DNA of 64,000 nucleotides from Antilocapra americana (taxonomy: Eukaryota; Chordata; Mammalia; Artiodactyla; Antilocapridae), in assembly GCA_007570785.1 (NCBI GenBank), contig ML664161.1, positions 929,658 to 993,657 on the forward strand. The letters are read 5' to 3'. The first letter of the stretch is position 1. The number at the start of each line of letters is the position of its first letter. The position numbers and the translations under genes are program-made. The notes below the pieces were generated by a model. The model made no database searches. It was not told where the DNA came from and was given only the letters and a program-made list of their open reading frames with translations. This document shows, in pieces, positions 11,340 to 22,926 of this stretch.

Positions 11340-12295
11340 TATTACTGATTAATAAATAAGATATTTTAGTTATCTTTCTATTTATTTATGTGATTTTTAA
11401 AACTTTGCTGAGTTCTTGAATGACATAAAAGCAAAATATGTCCTTATTGTTTGCCATTAGAATTTATCTCAAATTTTATAAGATAATTAATGCAAACATT
11501 TTATTGACTCAACAGGCATCCATTTTACTTAGAAACTTTGCTGTGTCCCCATAAGCCCATTGTTGTCTTATATAATGCGTCTTTACTTGTGAGACAACCT
11601 GAAAGCTCTCTTGGATAATTATATTAGAGATATCACTATTAATGTGATTTTATAAACATTCTTCATGTATAGCACTTATCTGAACCTCCACATTAGTGCT
11701 AAATGTTACATTTAATTTACTTTCATGTCAGTATCAAAAACCTTAAAGAATTGTTAAGGAACACTCAATCAAGTTTCATTTGTGATAAACCCTACCTAGA
11801 CTATTGGACTCATGTTTTCTATACCTGTACATCTGTAACTCCTATTGGAAACACTTTTGAGTATTTATTATTCAAAAAACTTCCTTTGTGAATGAGTCAA
11901 AACTACTTAACACTATGTAGTAACCTTTTCTACATGGAATTGTGTGATATAAATATAGTTTTATCTTAGATATGTGTTTAATTTTATATACTATTCTAAA
12001 CAGCACATAGCCCTTTCTCTCTGTTTGAATTGTGATTCTTGGGATTACTACTTAATTTTTAAAAACATAATTTAAAACACATATTTATTGTAAAGACAAT
12101 AAAATATATATGAAGAACAGAATGGAAACACTCATTATTCATACAGTATATTAATACAATAATACCATATTGTTTTTTTTAATAAATTGAGAGCTATTGT
12201 AAGAGATATAAAGAATTTAATGGATTCTAATTTTGTCAGACATAATTACTCATATGAACACAATGTAACAGTTCATTGCTGTTTTTCTCTTCATT
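11340..12295. other. Unassigned AT-rich DNA
   Basis: No element is recognised. The 62-codon frame at 11703-11891 lacks support. Confidence 0.4.
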
Positions 12296-12299
12296 ATTA

Positions 12300-12432
12300 G
12301 CTTCTCTAACAAAGTTGTGAATTCTGGAACCAGGGACTGGGTCTAATTTAGCCCTTCATTTCAGGTACCTGAAACAAAGGAATGGTTTAATAAATACTTA
12401 CTGGCTGAACTAAGTGAATGAGTGGATGGATG
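12300..12432 (+). mobile_element. L2-type LINE 3' end relic
   Basis: ccagggactgggtctaattt, then a gtacctgaaac stretch, then tttaataaatacttactggc and a gaatgagtggatgga tail match the familiar 3' end of mammalian L2 (gggactgtgtct, cccagcacc, aataaatgtttgttg, gaatgaatgaatg). A MIR-family origin is the main alternative. Confidence 0.6.
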
Positions 12433-12434
12433 TC

Positions 12435-13016
12435 GTGTTCAGGCAATGTTTTGCTTTACAAATACCCTACATTTACCACAAGAAGAATTAAAACTTTAAA
12501 GAAAAAGAAAATAGAGCAAAATACCTGGAACTTTTTATAGTCTGTATAATTACATCATACCTATTCCTCTTTTAAATAATGAAAACAAAATTTCACAATG
12601 GGACACAAAGGTAAAAGTTTATTTTAGAACCTAAATTTAGAGTATATGGAATATAGGATATTCAGAGAGAGCTTGTCTGGAATTCACATTTACTTATCAA
12701 GCATGTGTATTTCGCTTTACCCCTTAATCACTTGGTCTGAATGGCCGTGCTCCAAGAGCAGATCCAGGCTCCGAAGCCAGGTCACTTTCCTCAGTGCTGA
12801 ACTGCCCTCACACATAGTCCTCATGCCAACATGACATAATCTTTTGTTTCTTTGTGCACTCGTTGATGTAATTGAACCATCTTGTTTAAGCCAAATTCAA
12901 CTTTATAATGCATAGTACAGTCTATAAACAAGCTTGTAAGTACTTTCTACTCTTTCAGTCTTCCCTGTCATTACTAATTCTTTTATTTTTTACTGTTTTT
13001 CTACGGCCGACCTTGG
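12435..13016. other. Unassigned DNA
   Basis: Nothing is recognised. 12720-12800 is somewhat richer in GC than its surroundings but shows no coding support. Confidence 0.4.
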
Positions 13017-13018
13017 CA

Positions 13019-13025
13019 AGTGTGT

Positions 13026-13077
<52 letters not shown>

Positions 13078-13078
13078 T
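13019..13078. repeat. Compound (CA)n(TA)n microsatellite
   Basis: About 18 ca units are followed by about nine ta units, preceded by tgtgtgta. A compound dinucleotide tract of this kind is likely polymorphic. Confidence 0.95.
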
Positions 13079-13202
13079 TAATTTCATTATGCTAAAAAAG
13101 AAGTCCAATATTTTACAAATTCGCCTTCACTGGTAATTTACCAGTATACTTGAAGGAAAACATTCTATGTCTTTAACTTTCACTTGTCACCAACATCAGT
13201 CA

Positions 13203-13422
13203 TGCACAAGTGTACAAGTGTTAGTTGCTTAGTAGTGTCTGACTCTATGCAACTCCATGGACTGTAACCTACAGGCTCCTTTGTCCAAGGAATTCACTAG
13301 GCAAGAATACTGGAGTGGGTAGCCATCCCCTTCTCCAAGGGATCATCACAACCCAGGGATCAAACCCAGGTCTACTGCATTGCAGGCTGACTCTGTACCA
13401 TCTGAACTACAAGTAAAGGCCT
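13203..13422 (-). mobile_element. Bov-tA SINE with 9-bp TSD
   Basis: Antisense copy: agttgcttagtagtgtctga, aggcaagaatactggagtgg, acccaggtctactgcattgc, ending in a damaged head. The direct repeat catcagtca lies at 13194-13202 and 13423-13431. Confidence 0.92.
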
Positions 13423-13575
13423 CATCAGTCACATCAATCATGTGTTCCTTTTTTCTTCCTTCGCCATACATGTCAATTTTTCTATTGTAAAGACCAATAT
13501 TAATTAGTTTATCCTGGAAAGTGGGAAGGGAAGAAAGAGAAGGAAGGTCACTGAGGTACTCTTAAAAGGCACAAT

Positions 13576-14010
13576 ATGTACTTTATTTTTCTGGACTTCA
13601 AAATCACTGCAGATAGTGATTGCAGCCATGAAATTAAAAGACACTTACTCCTTGGAAGGAAAGTTATGACCAACTTAGACAGCATGTTAAAAAGCAGAGA
13701 CATTACTTTGCCAACAAAGGTCCATCTAGACAAGGCTATGGTTTTTCCAGTGGTCATATATGGATGTGAGAGTTGGACCATAAAGAAAGCTGAGCGCCAA
13801 AGAATTGATGCTTTTGGACTCTTGAGAGTCCCTTGGACTGCAAAGAGATCCAATCAGTCCATCCTAAAGGAGATCAGTCCTGGGTGTTCATCAGAAGGAC
13901 TGATGTTGCAGCTGAAACTCCAATACTTTGGCCACCTCATGCGAAGAGCTGACTCATTGGAAAAGACCCTGATGTTGGGAAAGATTGAGGGCAGGAGGAG
14001 AAGGGGATGA
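13576..14010 (+). pseudogene. BovB ORF2 C-terminal fragment, 144 codons open
   Basis: The frame reads KITADSDCSHEIKRHLLLGR, then KVMTNLDSMLKSRDITLPTK, YGCESWTIKKAERQRIDAFG and [20 protein letters not shown]. This is the C-terminal domain after the reverse-transcriptase core. The catalytic YADD is upstream and absent, so the product cannot be active. The start methionine is incidental. Normal BovB ORF2 is about a thousand residues. Confidence 0.85.
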
Positions 14011-14163
14011 CAGAGGATGAGATGGTTGGATGGCATCACCGACTCAATGGACATGGGTTTGGGTGGACTCCGGGAGTTGGTGATGGACAGGGAGGCCTGG
14101 CTTGCTGCAGTTCATGGAGTCGAAAAGAGTCGGACATGACTGAGTGAATTTGACAGAACTGAG
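13578..14163 (+). mobile_element. BovB LINE 3' end
   Basis: 5'-truncated BovB covering the last part of ORF2 and the 3' end, ending in gtcggacatgactgagtg plus a short gaact-type tail. The region from 13576 to 14010 stays open for 144 codons, which makes this one of the better preserved copies. The sequence after about 14085 is the part shared with Bov-tA, the basis of BovB-driven SINE mobilisation. Confidence 0.92.
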
Positions 14164-14523
14164 GCAGTTTATGGGAAACGGAAATAAGAGTTATCATCAA
14201 CTGTATTGTTTTGGCAATGTTCTTATATTTTCTGTAGCATACAATATTTGCTCTTATGAATCATGACAAATTCCACTCCTTAGATGTTTGCAATTGCACT
14301 TTTCATATGAGTTACTGAGAAGCGGTTAGGGCTTGCACAGAATTAAATGTCAGATGAAATCAGCACAAGTGTTTAATAGCATAAAATAAACCTAACTGGG
14401 GCTGAGATAATTCTTTATATAGTAAACCAGTTCCAATGACTGAATCTAGAGCAAAATATAAATGCATTCTTCTACTCTTTAAGAATACTCTGGATTTAAT
14501 AAGGAAATATTATTTCCTTGAAA
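14164..14523. other. Unassigned DNA
   Basis: No element is recognised between the BovB end and the next SINE. Confidence 0.4.
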
Positions 14524-14825
14524 GAAGGTGAAAGTTTCTCAGGTGTGTCCAACTCTTTGCACCCTCATGGACTATATGGTCCATGAAATTCTCTAGGCCA
14601 GAATACTAGATTCGGTAGCCTTTCCCATCCTTTCCCTTCTCCAGGGGATTAAACCCAAGTTTCCCGCAATGCAGGTGGATTCTTAACCAGCTGAGCCACA
14701 AGCAATGCCCAGGAATATGGGGGTGAGTATCTTATCCCTTGTCCAGCAGATCTTCCCAATCCAGGAATTGAACCAGGGTCTCCTGCATTGCAGGCGGATT
14801 CCTAACCAACTGAGTTATCAGGGAA
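14524..14825 (-). mobile_element. Bov-tA2-like SINE with doubled head
   Basis: Antisense copy with two tRNA-type heads: the first ends near 14705 (gcaggtggattcttaaccag, gagccacaag) and the second near 14825 (cctgcattgcaggcggattc, tatcagggaa). A second, independent element with the same layout lies at 25531-25853 in the other orientation, so this is a real subfamily structure and not a local duplication. Confidence 0.85.
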
Positions 14826-14829
14826 TTAT

Positions 14830-15288
14830 TTATTTAATGCTCATATTTCAAAGTAATTATCTGTCTCAAGGGCTCATTAGAACAATTTACCTTATTTTTA
14901 GAGATTCTTCATTTAGTTTTAAGATTTAAATTGTGTAATTCAGATTAATTTTTTTTGTATTTTAAGCATTTCATGTTTCTAAATTAGTTTTCATTTTATT
15001 AGAATTTGAATCAGAACTAAAGAGTGTTTCATGGATAACATAAAAATGAAAAATTCTTCATTAAAATAATTCCCAACCTATGTATAATTATTTAAATGTA
15101 AAGACTTCACTGATGTGTGTTATCTTTTGAAAAACATCCTTGTTCAATGAAAAATAAATTATTTTATTCATCTACTTAATGTTGAAGATTGCTCTGTAGA
15201 CAAACTGACAGATATGTACTTTTAGAAACAACTAATAAAGAAAAACCTACTTTTGACACATTTGCAGGAAAATAAGCATGCAATATAT
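14830..15288. other. Unassigned AT-rich DNA
   Basis: Nothing is recognised. Confidence 0.4.
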
Positions 15289-15289
15289 T

Positions 15290-15480
15290 ATCTATCAACT
15301 GTGTAACAAATTACTCCAAAATTTAAAGAATTAGTAAAACAAACATTTGTTTGCTTGAGAACCAAAAAGGTAAAATGTGTTAGTCCTTGCTGTTGGGTAT
15401 GGATTATTTCTGACTTGCTACCTTCAGAACAAATTAAATATTTGTGCCTTCTTTGGAATTAGCTGCGGCATGGAAATTAT
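15290..15480. repeat. Possible ancient interspersed repeat, family unresolved
   Basis: ctatcaactgtgtaacaaat, then tactccaaaatttaaagaat and caaacatttgtttgcttgag, resemble a common old mammalian repeat that begins tattgctgtgtaacaaatta and continues cccaaaactt. I cannot say whether it is an LTR or a DNA transposon relic. Confidence 0.4.
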
Positions 15481-15892
15481 TTTTAAACAATAAAATATGA
15501 ATGGAATTGAAGTTCATTACTTCAGGGTAGATTCTTTGAGGCACAGTACATTATTATCAGTGTCTCTTTCCTGCATCAATAATATTGTGTTAACAGTTTT
15601 AAAGCTTGACCAACGAAACAGACAAGCTAAGTAATGGAACCATGTAGTTAATATAGCACAAGCAAAATTTAAATCATCTTTTCATTTAAACATTTAAATT
15701 TGAGTCTGTTTATTAGGTCTTTTTGCTTATTTGTTCATTATTCTGTTTACTACTTTTTATCAACTCCTATGAAATTCATCTCTTGATTTGATAAGTAGTG
15801 AAAGAATTTTTAATTCTTTGTTAAAATCCCTTAATTGATACATTAAAATTTATTTTAATGCAGTATTATATAGGTCAGTTATTATTTTATCT

Positions 15893-16015
15893 TTTATTTT
15901 TTTTTGGTATAACATGCAGCATTTATGATCTTAGTTCCCTGACCAGGAATTGAACCTATACCCCTGCATGAGCAGCAGTGTTGCAGCCGCTACACCACAA
16001 GAAAAGTCCCTGTTT
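15893..16015 (-). mobile_element. CHR-type cetartiodactyl tRNA-derived SINE
   Basis: Antisense copy: poly-T, catgcagcatttatgatctt, agttccctgaccaggaattg, aacctatacccctgcatgag, then gctacaccacaagaaaagtc. This is the CHR-1/CHR-2 pattern, older than Bov-tA and shared across cetartiodactyls. Confidence 0.75.
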
Positions 16016-16019
16016 TATT

Positions 16020-18041
16020 TTCTTGTTAGAATGTACTTTTCTCAAGACATTTTTATAAAATCTTCCAAAGCAAATTTTTTCTTGAAATAATTTTTGAATA
16101 TTATTATTTCTTTTTCAGCTTTTTGTTGCCTTACATTTGTTTTGTGTATCCTGGTTCACTCCATCATTTTCAACTGTTTATGAAATTTTATATTTATTTA
16201 TTACTCATGTTTAGTTTGTATTTATTTGCTTATGCAATTCATGCATTCTGTCACTTAGCTTGTGGATTTGATTCATTCATGATAAATAGACTAATAAATG
16301 TTTGACTTTATTCTTGCAATCCCTAATTTTTATATTTTGTAACTTTTATTTGCCTTTTTTTACTGATTAAATGTTTTTGTTTATTTCTATTGCTTTGAAT
16401 ATTTCATCTAATTATATTTTCCAATGTCAGTTACTCAAAAGTATTTATCAGTCATATTTGGTCATAATTTTAAAATAATCATTAAATAAATGCATTGCAA
16501 ACATTGTATAGGATATTAATATTTGTTATTAGTATGAAACTGCTTAAAGATATATCAATTATATCTCATTTAAATACTTATTTGAATTTTTTACATTAAA
16601 TTAAAAATTATATTATCAACTAGAGCAATATTTTTGGTTTCTCTTTTCTCAATTCTTCCACATATTATGTATTCTACTTCTCGATTTGCATCTTATTATT
16701 TACTTTTTTTCAGTAAATTTATTTTTAAATTATTTTTGGACATATCAATAGTATTTCAGTTGCAAGGGATGAAAAATTCACCATGAAGTAAGAGATAGCA
16801 GAAAAACGAGAGTTACTAGTTATGTTAATCCAAATATCAGAGATGAAGCATTTCACAGAAAGTATTTATTCTATCATCTCCTATTATATTGTGTTTCTTT
16901 CTTTTCTACTTCTCTTTATATATTGGATTTATTTTTTCAAATGAAGATTGACCACAAGTTAGAACAATGATTTCTGTGTTGGCAATATTATATTGTGGAC
17001 ACAAATTAAAAGACAACCTTCCTGTCAACTCCAATGAGAAAGATACAGGAGAGGGGATCTAATTAGCTCAGCTTGATTCCATGTTCATCCCTGTAACATC
17101 TAAGTGGCCTTCCTGAAAAACTTCTTTGACAGGTAATGAGACGCTACTTCTCAACATAGTAATGGCTGAAGTAGAACAGAGCAACTTTCCTCTTTCCAAA
17201 ATTCTACCAGAATAACTACTTATAAGGTAGAACAGGGTAAAAACTGTACTTATAGATCTTGTATATTTTAGCTTTTGCATATCAGATATTTTTAAAACCC
17301 TGTTCCACTTACTCAAATATGGAATCCAAAAATCACAATGTTTTTCTATTAAAAACATAAAGATTTTTCTTCTACATAGTCTTCCAGAACTTAATATTGT
17401 GGAGGATCTTTCCAGCTCTAAGCTGATTCTATTTCCTGTGTGATCATCTCCACAAAATGAGAAGTTTACAAACCTTCATTTTATCCTTATAATATATAAC
17501 TCTCACTGAGTAATGTTTTATTTTCTTTTCAAGTTTTTGTCCTTGTTCATGGTCTTTACGATAAAAAGTTGATTATTTTTCACTTTTCACCATTATTTTG
17601 ATTCTTTTCTTTTTTCCTCCTATCCACTCAATTTTATACTCCTGAAGCTATATTCTTGTGGACTTACATGTTCTGAGTCCCATGCGGAACATCTTTGCAC
17701 TCAATACTTCAGTCTCTTCTCTGTGTGCTTATTTTGCATTCCAGTGGAATATCTTAAGTTGATCTTCTGAATCACAGTCAATACTTGATATTATCTGTTC
17801 ATTTTCATAGTTTTCCCCATTATTTTGACCACTGTGCATTTTTTTTCCTCAAGCGCATGTTTCTCCAAACTTCTTTATTAATTTCTTCCTTAGAAAAGTG
17901 CTGGGAGGTTTTTTTTTTTTAATCACTAAGTTATATATTATTTTCTGTATTCAAGTTTTTTTTTATCTATGCCTATTTGTCCTAATTTGGTACACTTCAT
18001 ATCATAAGTCTTTTGAAAATTTTCTGTTTTTCCTTATATAT
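16020..18041. other. Unassigned, very AT-rich DNA
   Basis: About 2 kb where I recognise no family. The 96-codon minus-strand frame at 17068-17358 is open but has no motif I know. 17600-17900 has the T-rich look of an antisense old LINE, but no block could be aligned. Confidence 0.35.
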
Positions 18042-18053
18042 CTGATTATTATT

Positions 18054-19266
18054 ATTTTTTAAATTTTTATTTATTTATTTATTTTCTTTACATTATCGTG
18101 TTGGTTTTGCCATACATTGACATGAATCTGCCATGGGTATGCATGTGTTCCCCTTCCAGAAAACCCCTCCCACCACCCTCCCGATTCCATCTCTCTGGGT
18201 CATCCCGGTGCACCAGCTCTGAGCACCTTGCTTGTATCATGCATCAAACCTGGGCTGGCGATTCATTACACATATGATAATTTTCATGTTTCAATGCCAT
18301 TCTCCCATAACATCCCACCCTTGCCCTCTCTCATAGAGTCCAAAAGACTGTTCTATACATCTGTGCTCTTTTGCTGTCTCACATACAGGGTTATCGTCAC
18401 CATCTTTCTAAATTCCATATATATGTGTTAGTATACTGTGTTGTTGTTTTTCCTTCTGGCTTACTTCACTCTGTATAATAGGCTCCAGTTTCATCCACCT
18501 GGGTAGAACTGATTCAAATGTATTCTTTTTAATGGCTTAGTAATATTCCATAGTGTATATGTACCACAGCTTTCTTATCTATTCGTCTGTTGATGGACAT
18601 CTAGGTTGCTTCCATGTCCTAGCTATTGTAAACAATGCGGTGATGAACATTGGGGTACATGTGTCCCTTTCAATTCTGGTTACCTCGGTGTGTATACCCA
18701 GCAGTGGGAATGCTGGGTCATATGTCAGTTCTATTTCCAGCAGGATCCTTTATGACCCACCTCCAAGAATATTGGAAATAAAAGCACAAATAAATAAATG
18801 GGACCTAATTAAAATTAAAAGCTTTTGCACAACAAAGGAAACTAAAAGCAAGGTGAAAAGGCAGCCTTCAGAATGGGAGAAAATAATAGCCAATGAAGCA
18901 ACAAACAATTAATCTCAAAATAAACAAGCAGCTCCTGCAGCTCCATTCCAGAAAGATAAACGACCCAATCAAAAAGTGGGCCAAAGAACCAAACATACAT
19001 TTCTCCAAAGAAGACATAAAAATGGCTAACAAACACATGAAAAGATGCTCAACATCACTCATTATCAGAGAAATACAAATCAAAACCACAATGAGGTACC
19101 ACTTTACACCAGTCAGAATGGCTGCCATCCAAAAGTCTACAAGCAATAAATGCTGGAGAGGATGTGGAGAAAAGGGAACCCTCTTACACTGTTGGTGGGA
19201 ATGCAAACTAGTACAGCCACTGTGGGGAACAGTGTGGAGATTCCTTAAAAAACTGGAATTAGAACT
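18054..19266 (-). mobile_element. 5'-inverted (twin-primed) L1 with TSD
   Basis: 18054-18740 is antisense L1: tail, 3' UTR (ttgccatacattgacatgaa, cacatacagggttatcgtca) and the ORF2 end (tagctattgtaaacaatgcg). At 18741 the strand flips and ORF2 continues in sense (caggatcctttatgacccac to ttccttaaaaaactggaatt). The short L1 stretch ctggaaatagaactg, present in antisense at about 18726-18740, recurs in sense near 19252-19269. That overlap at the inversion is typical of twin priming. The direct repeat tgattattatt (18043-18053 and 19266-19276) is the likely TSD. Confidence 0.88.
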
Positions 19267-19288
19267 GATTATTATTGTTATTTTTTGA
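18741..19288 (+). pseudogene. L1 ORF2 C-terminal fragment in the inverted segment
   Basis: A frame at 18553-18912 enters ORF2 sequence ([20 protein letters not shown]), and after a stop another frame at 18893-19288 continues ([20 protein letters not shown], then [20 protein letters not shown] and [20 protein letters not shown], the cysteine-rich end of ORF2p). The ORF2 C-terminus is normally needed for RNP function. Here it is a detached, inverted piece ending in the flanking TSD. Confidence 0.85.
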
Positions 19289-19937
19289 TTATTATTTTTA
19301 AAAATCAATTCCCTTTAGGAAAATAAAAGCCTAGAATAATATTAATATATACTGATGGCTTGTTTAGTATCCTTCAAGAAGCATATCTTGGTTCAGTTTT
19401 CTGAGAGATGGGAATACATTTTCTATTTCAGTTGGTTCATGTCTAAGCTGAATCACTTGATCAGGTGTAAGGTGAAAAAAATAATGAAGAAATCTTATTT
19501 CTATCTCCCCAAATCCTTCAGAGGAAAGTAAATAGAACATGCTTAACATAAGGTAATTAATAACTGTGATTAAACCTATTAACTACTAGTGGCAAAATGA
19601 GCAAAGATATTGAGGTAAATGTTTAGTGCGTTGGTGTCCCATCCTTGTCTCTAAGGCAGGACACTCTCATGGTCCTGGAATTTTTATTTGAATGGTTGAG
19701 GATATCACCAGTTAGAAAGTTAATTGCAGCTCCTGGGCCATATATGCTGACATCATTTTGTGTGTCTGTTAAATGTGTTTGTTCTCAGAAAGCAAAGATA
19801 ACATACTAATTCTAAAGGACATAATCAAAAAAAGCAGAATGTTTAATAAGCCTATTCCACCATTACTGGTGTTTGTGCCAATATTTTTCTTCTGAAACAA
19901 GTGCTTTCTTCTTGGATGCTTAGTCAATCTTAGTATA
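19277..19937. other. Unassigned DNA
   Basis: No family is recognised. Confidence 0.4.
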
Positions 19938-19946
19938 TATTGAGTT

Positions 19947-20162
19947 TTGTTGTTGTTATTTAGTTGCTAAACTGTGTCCAGCTCTTTGCAAGCCCATGGA
20001 TTGTAGCCCTCCAGTCTCCTCTGTCCATGGGATTTCCCAGGCAAGAAGACTGAAGTGGGTTGCCATTTCCTTCTCCAGGGATCTTCTGACCTAGGGATTA
20101 AGCCACATCTCCTGCATTGGCAGGTGGATTCTTTACAACTGAGCCACCAGAGAAGGCTCATC
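19947..20162 (-). mobile_element. Bov-tA SINE with 9-bp TSD
   Basis: Antisense copy: ttgttgttatttagttgcta, aggcaagaagactgaagtgg, catctcctgcattggcaggt, gagccaccagagaaggc. The direct repeat tattgagtt is at 19938-19946 and 20163-20171. Confidence 0.93.
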
Positions 20163-20171
20163 TATTGAGTT

Positions 20172-20638
20172 ACACAGACCTATATTATTTTCTGGCTGCC
20201 TTATATAATTTACTGAAAAATATGTGAATAAGCATTACTGGGTTTATGTGCAAAGCTTTTACATTATCCTTTTTAAAATGCATGTTGAAAGATTTCAAAA
20301 CTAAAATATAAACTAGATATTTTATCTGTTTCATCATATTCCCTAGTGAGTCTTTGAAAAAGATCATTTTTCTATCCATTCTCCTTATCTAATTCCAATA
20401 AGTGAATTGTCAGGGACTTTTTCTAGTGGGTCTTTAATGTGTCTGTTGGTTTATTTTATGGATGTTTGATATGAGAGTTATCTATCTGGAAGCCTTCCAG
20501 CAGATGGTGAACTTCTCTCTTCAAGTTCTGTGGAGTATTTAAACAGCATGATTCTATTTTACGTTGCTTTTTACACCAAATGAAGCCTCTGTATATGTAT
20601 ATATCTTATGGTTAGCTTATATACTACATTTGATCTCC
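20172..20638. other. Unassigned DNA
   Basis: Nothing is recognised. Confidence 0.4.
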
Positions 20639-20650
20639 CTATTTTCCAAG

Positions 20651-20858
20651 GGCTTCCTAGATGATGCAGTGGTGAAGAATTCTTCAGGAGAAGTGGGTTC
20701 AATCCCAGGGTCAGGTAGATCTCCTGGAGAAGGAAATGGCAGCTTACTCCAGTATTCTTGCCTGGAGAATCCCATGCCCAAAGCAACATGGCAGGCTGCA
20801 GCCCATAGAGTCACAAAGATCTGGACATAGCTGAATGACTGAGCATACACACACAGAG
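20651..20858 (+). mobile_element. Bov-tA SINE with 12-bp imperfect TSD
   Basis: Sense copy: ggcttcctagatgatgcagt head, ctcctggagaaggaaatggc, actccagtattcttgcctgg, then gagtcacaaagatctggaca and a cacacaca tail. The flanks ctattttccaag (20639-20650) and ctattttctaag (20859-20870) differ at one base. Confidence 0.93.
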
Positions 20859-20870
20859 CTATTTTCTAAG

Positions 20871-21750
20871 CTGCCCAATGTTTCATACTTTGTGAAGTAT
20901 TTATGTCCAGTTAGAGTCTTAGTTCCAGGGTCTGATAGGAAAGAAAACGCTAGAATATTCAGTATATCTTCCAAATATGCTAAGTAATGTATTCTTCCAT
21001 ATTTATTAATTGAACTGTGTTGTTTGTGGTGTTAAATCTCTTTCCCTCTTTGTCTCTGCTGCCCAAATTAACAGATTTCAATGCTATAACTCTCAATTCA
21101 TTTTTAAACAGTCCTTGACACCTGGGACTGTACCAGGCAACTTGTGTGGGAGAAGCTAACTCAGATTCTAAATCCCTCCAGTTTCTGGCTTATTACCCAG
21201 CTTGCCTTATTTCCAGTCCCTTCTGTTCTGAGCTTTGCTTGTTCTCAGGACTCAGTTTAGAAAGTCTGCTCATTTATTCCTCCAGGTTTTCCCCTTTATC
21301 CTGCTTTGAATCAAAGGCTATTCTACAGTGATCAGCTTTGTTCTCCATCTGTCCCATCTGCTACATGTCTTCCAAAAATTCCTCACAATTCTGGTTTATT
21401 GAAGATGGCCCCCTCTTATGTCCCAGTGATGTTAATATTTTTTATTATTTCAAAATTTATTTTGAGAGGAGGAGGAAATATGTGTATTAAATACACTATT
21501 TTTCAAAAAGATAATTGAATTTACCTATCACATCAATGCTTCTGTCTGTTTTCTTTTCTCTTCTATTTTGTATTCATATGCTCCATAGTGTTTTACATCA
21601 GAAGATAATTGATAAGTAATCTCAAATACTCATGTTCATAATTTTTTCCTAATGAAAACTTCACAATCATTCCCAAATTCAGATATTATATTCAAAAACA
21701 GGGAACTTATAATTTAGCATTGGTCTTTCTGTACCTTTAATATTATTATC
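20871..21750. other. Unassigned DNA
   Basis: 21110-21440 is less AT-rich than its surroundings. It has two short overlapping frames (21146-21331, 21306-21518), but no domain or splice context supports coding. Confidence 0.4.
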
Positions 21751-22217
21751 AGTTCAGTTCAGCTGCTCAGTCATGTGTGACCCTTTGCGACCCCATGGAC
21801 TGTAGCACGCCAGGCCTCCCTGTCCATCACCAACTCCTGGAGTTGACTCAAACTCATTTCCATAGAGTCAGTGATGCCATCCAACCGTCTCAGTTTCTGT
21901 TGTCCCCTTCTCCTCCCACCTTGAATCTTTCCCAGTATCAGGGTCTTTTCCAGTGAGTCAGTTTCTCTTATCAGATGACCAAAGTATTGAAGTTTCAGCT
22001 TCAGCATCAGTCCTTCCAATGAATATTCAGGACTGATTTCCTTTAGGATGGACTGGTTGGATCTTCTTGTAGTCCAAGGGACTCTCAAGAGTCTTCTCCA
22101 ACACCACAGTTCAAAAGCAGCACTTCCACACTCAGCTTTCTTCATAGTTCAACTCTCACATCCATACATGACTACTGGAAAAACCATACTTTTGACTACA
22201 CGGATCTTTGTTGGTAA
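21751..22217 (-). mobile_element. BovB LINE 3' end
   Basis: Antisense copy from the 3' end (agttcagttcagctgctcag, gcacgccaggcctccctgtc) to cacggatctttgttggtaa. It is 5'-truncated in the ORF2 C-terminal region. Flanks taatattattat (left) and taattttattat (right) may be a diverged TSD. The minus-strand frame 22145-21771 is open for 124 codons ([20 protein letters not shown], then [20 protein letters not shown]); the catalytic core is absent. Confidence 0.92.
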
Positions 22218-22229
22218 TTTTATTATACA

Positions 22230-22691
22230 AAGAATAGTATAGCCTTTCTTTATCAGTATTTTAATTTATCAATTATGTTTTACAAGGCAGATTTTTCATC
22301 AGGTTAAAATCTCACAATAATCTACCTTTTTTAAAATATAAGTAAGTGACTTCAGAAGCTAATACACAGTGCTTTTCATGATGACTATCTGCATATATTT
22401 AGATTATTTAAAATCTAATGGGCTTTCTATCAAGACAGTGTAGAAAACTATTACTGTAAATGCATATGTGCATATGCATGTGGATGTATATGTGTGAGTG
22501 TGTGATTCATCTCAGGCCTTCTATTTACTAGGGGAGCAGAGATTGCAAGAGTATATTTACTGATGAGGTGTCATTCCTATTCTATTCAATTCAATTATCT
22601 AAATTTTAACTATCAAGAGACTATGAACTGTGAATTTGGTATTTCAAACACTATCCTCAATATTGTTTTACCACTATTAACAATATCTTTT
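22230..22691. other. Unassigned DNA with a short TG-rich tract
   Basis: 22458-22503 is a degenerate (TG/CA)-rich tract (catatgtgcatatgcatgtg, then tatatgtgtgagtgtgtg). Otherwise nothing is recognised. Confidence 0.4.
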
Positions 22692-22701
22692 ATAATTATT
22701 G

Positions 22702-22916
22702 GTTGTGCTTCCCTGGTGACTCAGGGGTAAAAAATGCACCTGTCAATGCAGGAAACTTAGGTTCAATTCTAGGGTCAGGAAGATCCCTGGGACAAGGAAA
22801 TAGCAACCTACTCTAGTATTCTTGCCTGGGAAAGTCCATGGAAAGAGGAGCCTGGTCAACTACAGTTCATAGAGTCACAAAAGAATCAAGTAAGACTTAG
22901 CAAATAACCAACAACA
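22702..22916 (+). mobile_element. Bov-tA SINE with 10-bp TSD
   Basis: Sense copy: gcttccctggtgactcaggg, aatgcaggaaacttaggttc, ctagtattcttgcctgggaa, gagtcacaaaagaatcaagt, aac-rich tail. The direct repeat ataattattg is at 22692-22701 and 22917-22926. Confidence 0.93.
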
Positions 22917-22926
22917 ATAATTATTG

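Noticed and set aside
17068..17358. A 96-codon minus-strand frame that might be a small gene
   Set aside because: No domain, no splice or promoter context, and no repeat relation recognised. Frames of this length occur by chance in DNA with uneven composition.
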